64,000 nt of DNA from Rhodospirillaceae bacterium. GTDB taxonomy: Bacteria; Pseudomonadota; Alphaproteobacteria; UBA8366; Aestuariispiraceae. How positions within the stretch are numbered: position 1 is the first letter of the stretch; every line of letters begins with the position of its first letter. The stretch lies in the NCBI GenBank assembly GCA_002709955.1, contig PAQY01000013.1, positions 401,397-465,396 on the forward strand, given 5' to 3'. Below the pieces are notes generated by a model, which worked only from the letters and a program-made list of their open reading frames with translations, made no database searches and was not told the origin of the DNA. The position numbers were made by a program, and so were the translations under genes. This document shows, in pieces, positions 63,917 through 64,000 of the stretch.

Positions 63917-64000
63917 CTAGCCCATCACGAAGAACAGATGTTGGGCTCCGAGGTAGCCAGCCTCGTCGCCGATGATGTGAGTTGTCGAGATTCTGTAACC
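63917..64000 (-). CDS. C-terminal end of an unknown gene cut by the window
   Basis: The minus frame is open from the window end to a TAG at 63917-63919, giving 27 residues ending AGYLGAQHLFFVMG. Too short to name. Its direction and closeness suggest one operon with the 96-residue gene. Confidence 0.35.
   Translation of the reverse strand, partial: GYRISTTHIIGDEAGYLGAQHLFFVMG

Overview
The window is chromosomal DNA from an alphaproteobacterium, probably marine and possibly near Rhodospirillales or SAR116-like lineages. The class assignment is fairly secure: a MipZ-type division ATPase, an Aap-type amino-acid ABC operon, NrdJ and tightly packed G+C-rich genes. The order is a guess. No rRNA, tRNA or CRISPR array was seen.

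From 1 to 15 kb the genes are housekeeping and metabolism: the 3' end of B12-dependent ribonucleotide reductase nrdJ, a D-amino-acid PLP enzyme, a tiny Pmp3/YqaE membrane protein, a hydratase, a DMSP-lyase-like cupin, an aspartate-type aminotransferase, a VIT/VWA surface protein with its own class GN sortase, serB, miaA, the acetolactate synthase pair (with a possible leader/attenuator), and a ParDE-like toxin-antitoxin pair.

From 15 to 31 kb come a cytochrome c and an ankyrin-like protein facing a bacterial NOX5-type oxidase (EF-hands plus a complete gp91phox-like core), dxs, a MATE pump, and an envelope-sugar block (phosphomannomutase, UDP-glucose dehydrogenase, galU) that would feed UDP-glucuronate synthesis. 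After that lies a mipZ-VWA-DnaJ operon. From 31 to 39 kb are a TerB/DnaJ protein, a DMT exporter, an amidase and a DsbA-like isomerase in overlapping frames, then gmd and fcl (GDP-L-fucose), an SLC13 permease and a tandem UspA. From 39 to 56 kb are an orphan TAXI binding protein, a ketopantoate-reductase-like gene, the aapJQMP operon with a strong hairpin after aapJ, two hybrid-less sensor kinases without adjacent regulators, mtgA and a double cupin. A family of short palindromic repeats sits at gene ends between 34.6 and 55.1 kb. It often supplies the stop codon itself.

From about 56.5 kb to the end the DNA is visibly more A+T-rich and carries accessory genes: a fused GmrSD-like DUF262/DUF1524 protein, two small serine recombinases, and between them a three-gene unit coding for a PcfJ-like protein, a uracil-DNA-glycosylase-like protein and a small protein with a PD-(D/E)XK-like signature. 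This unit is the best candidate for an undescribed system, probably defence against phage or foreign DNA. The second candidate of note is the EF-hand NADPH oxidase at 16.2 kb.
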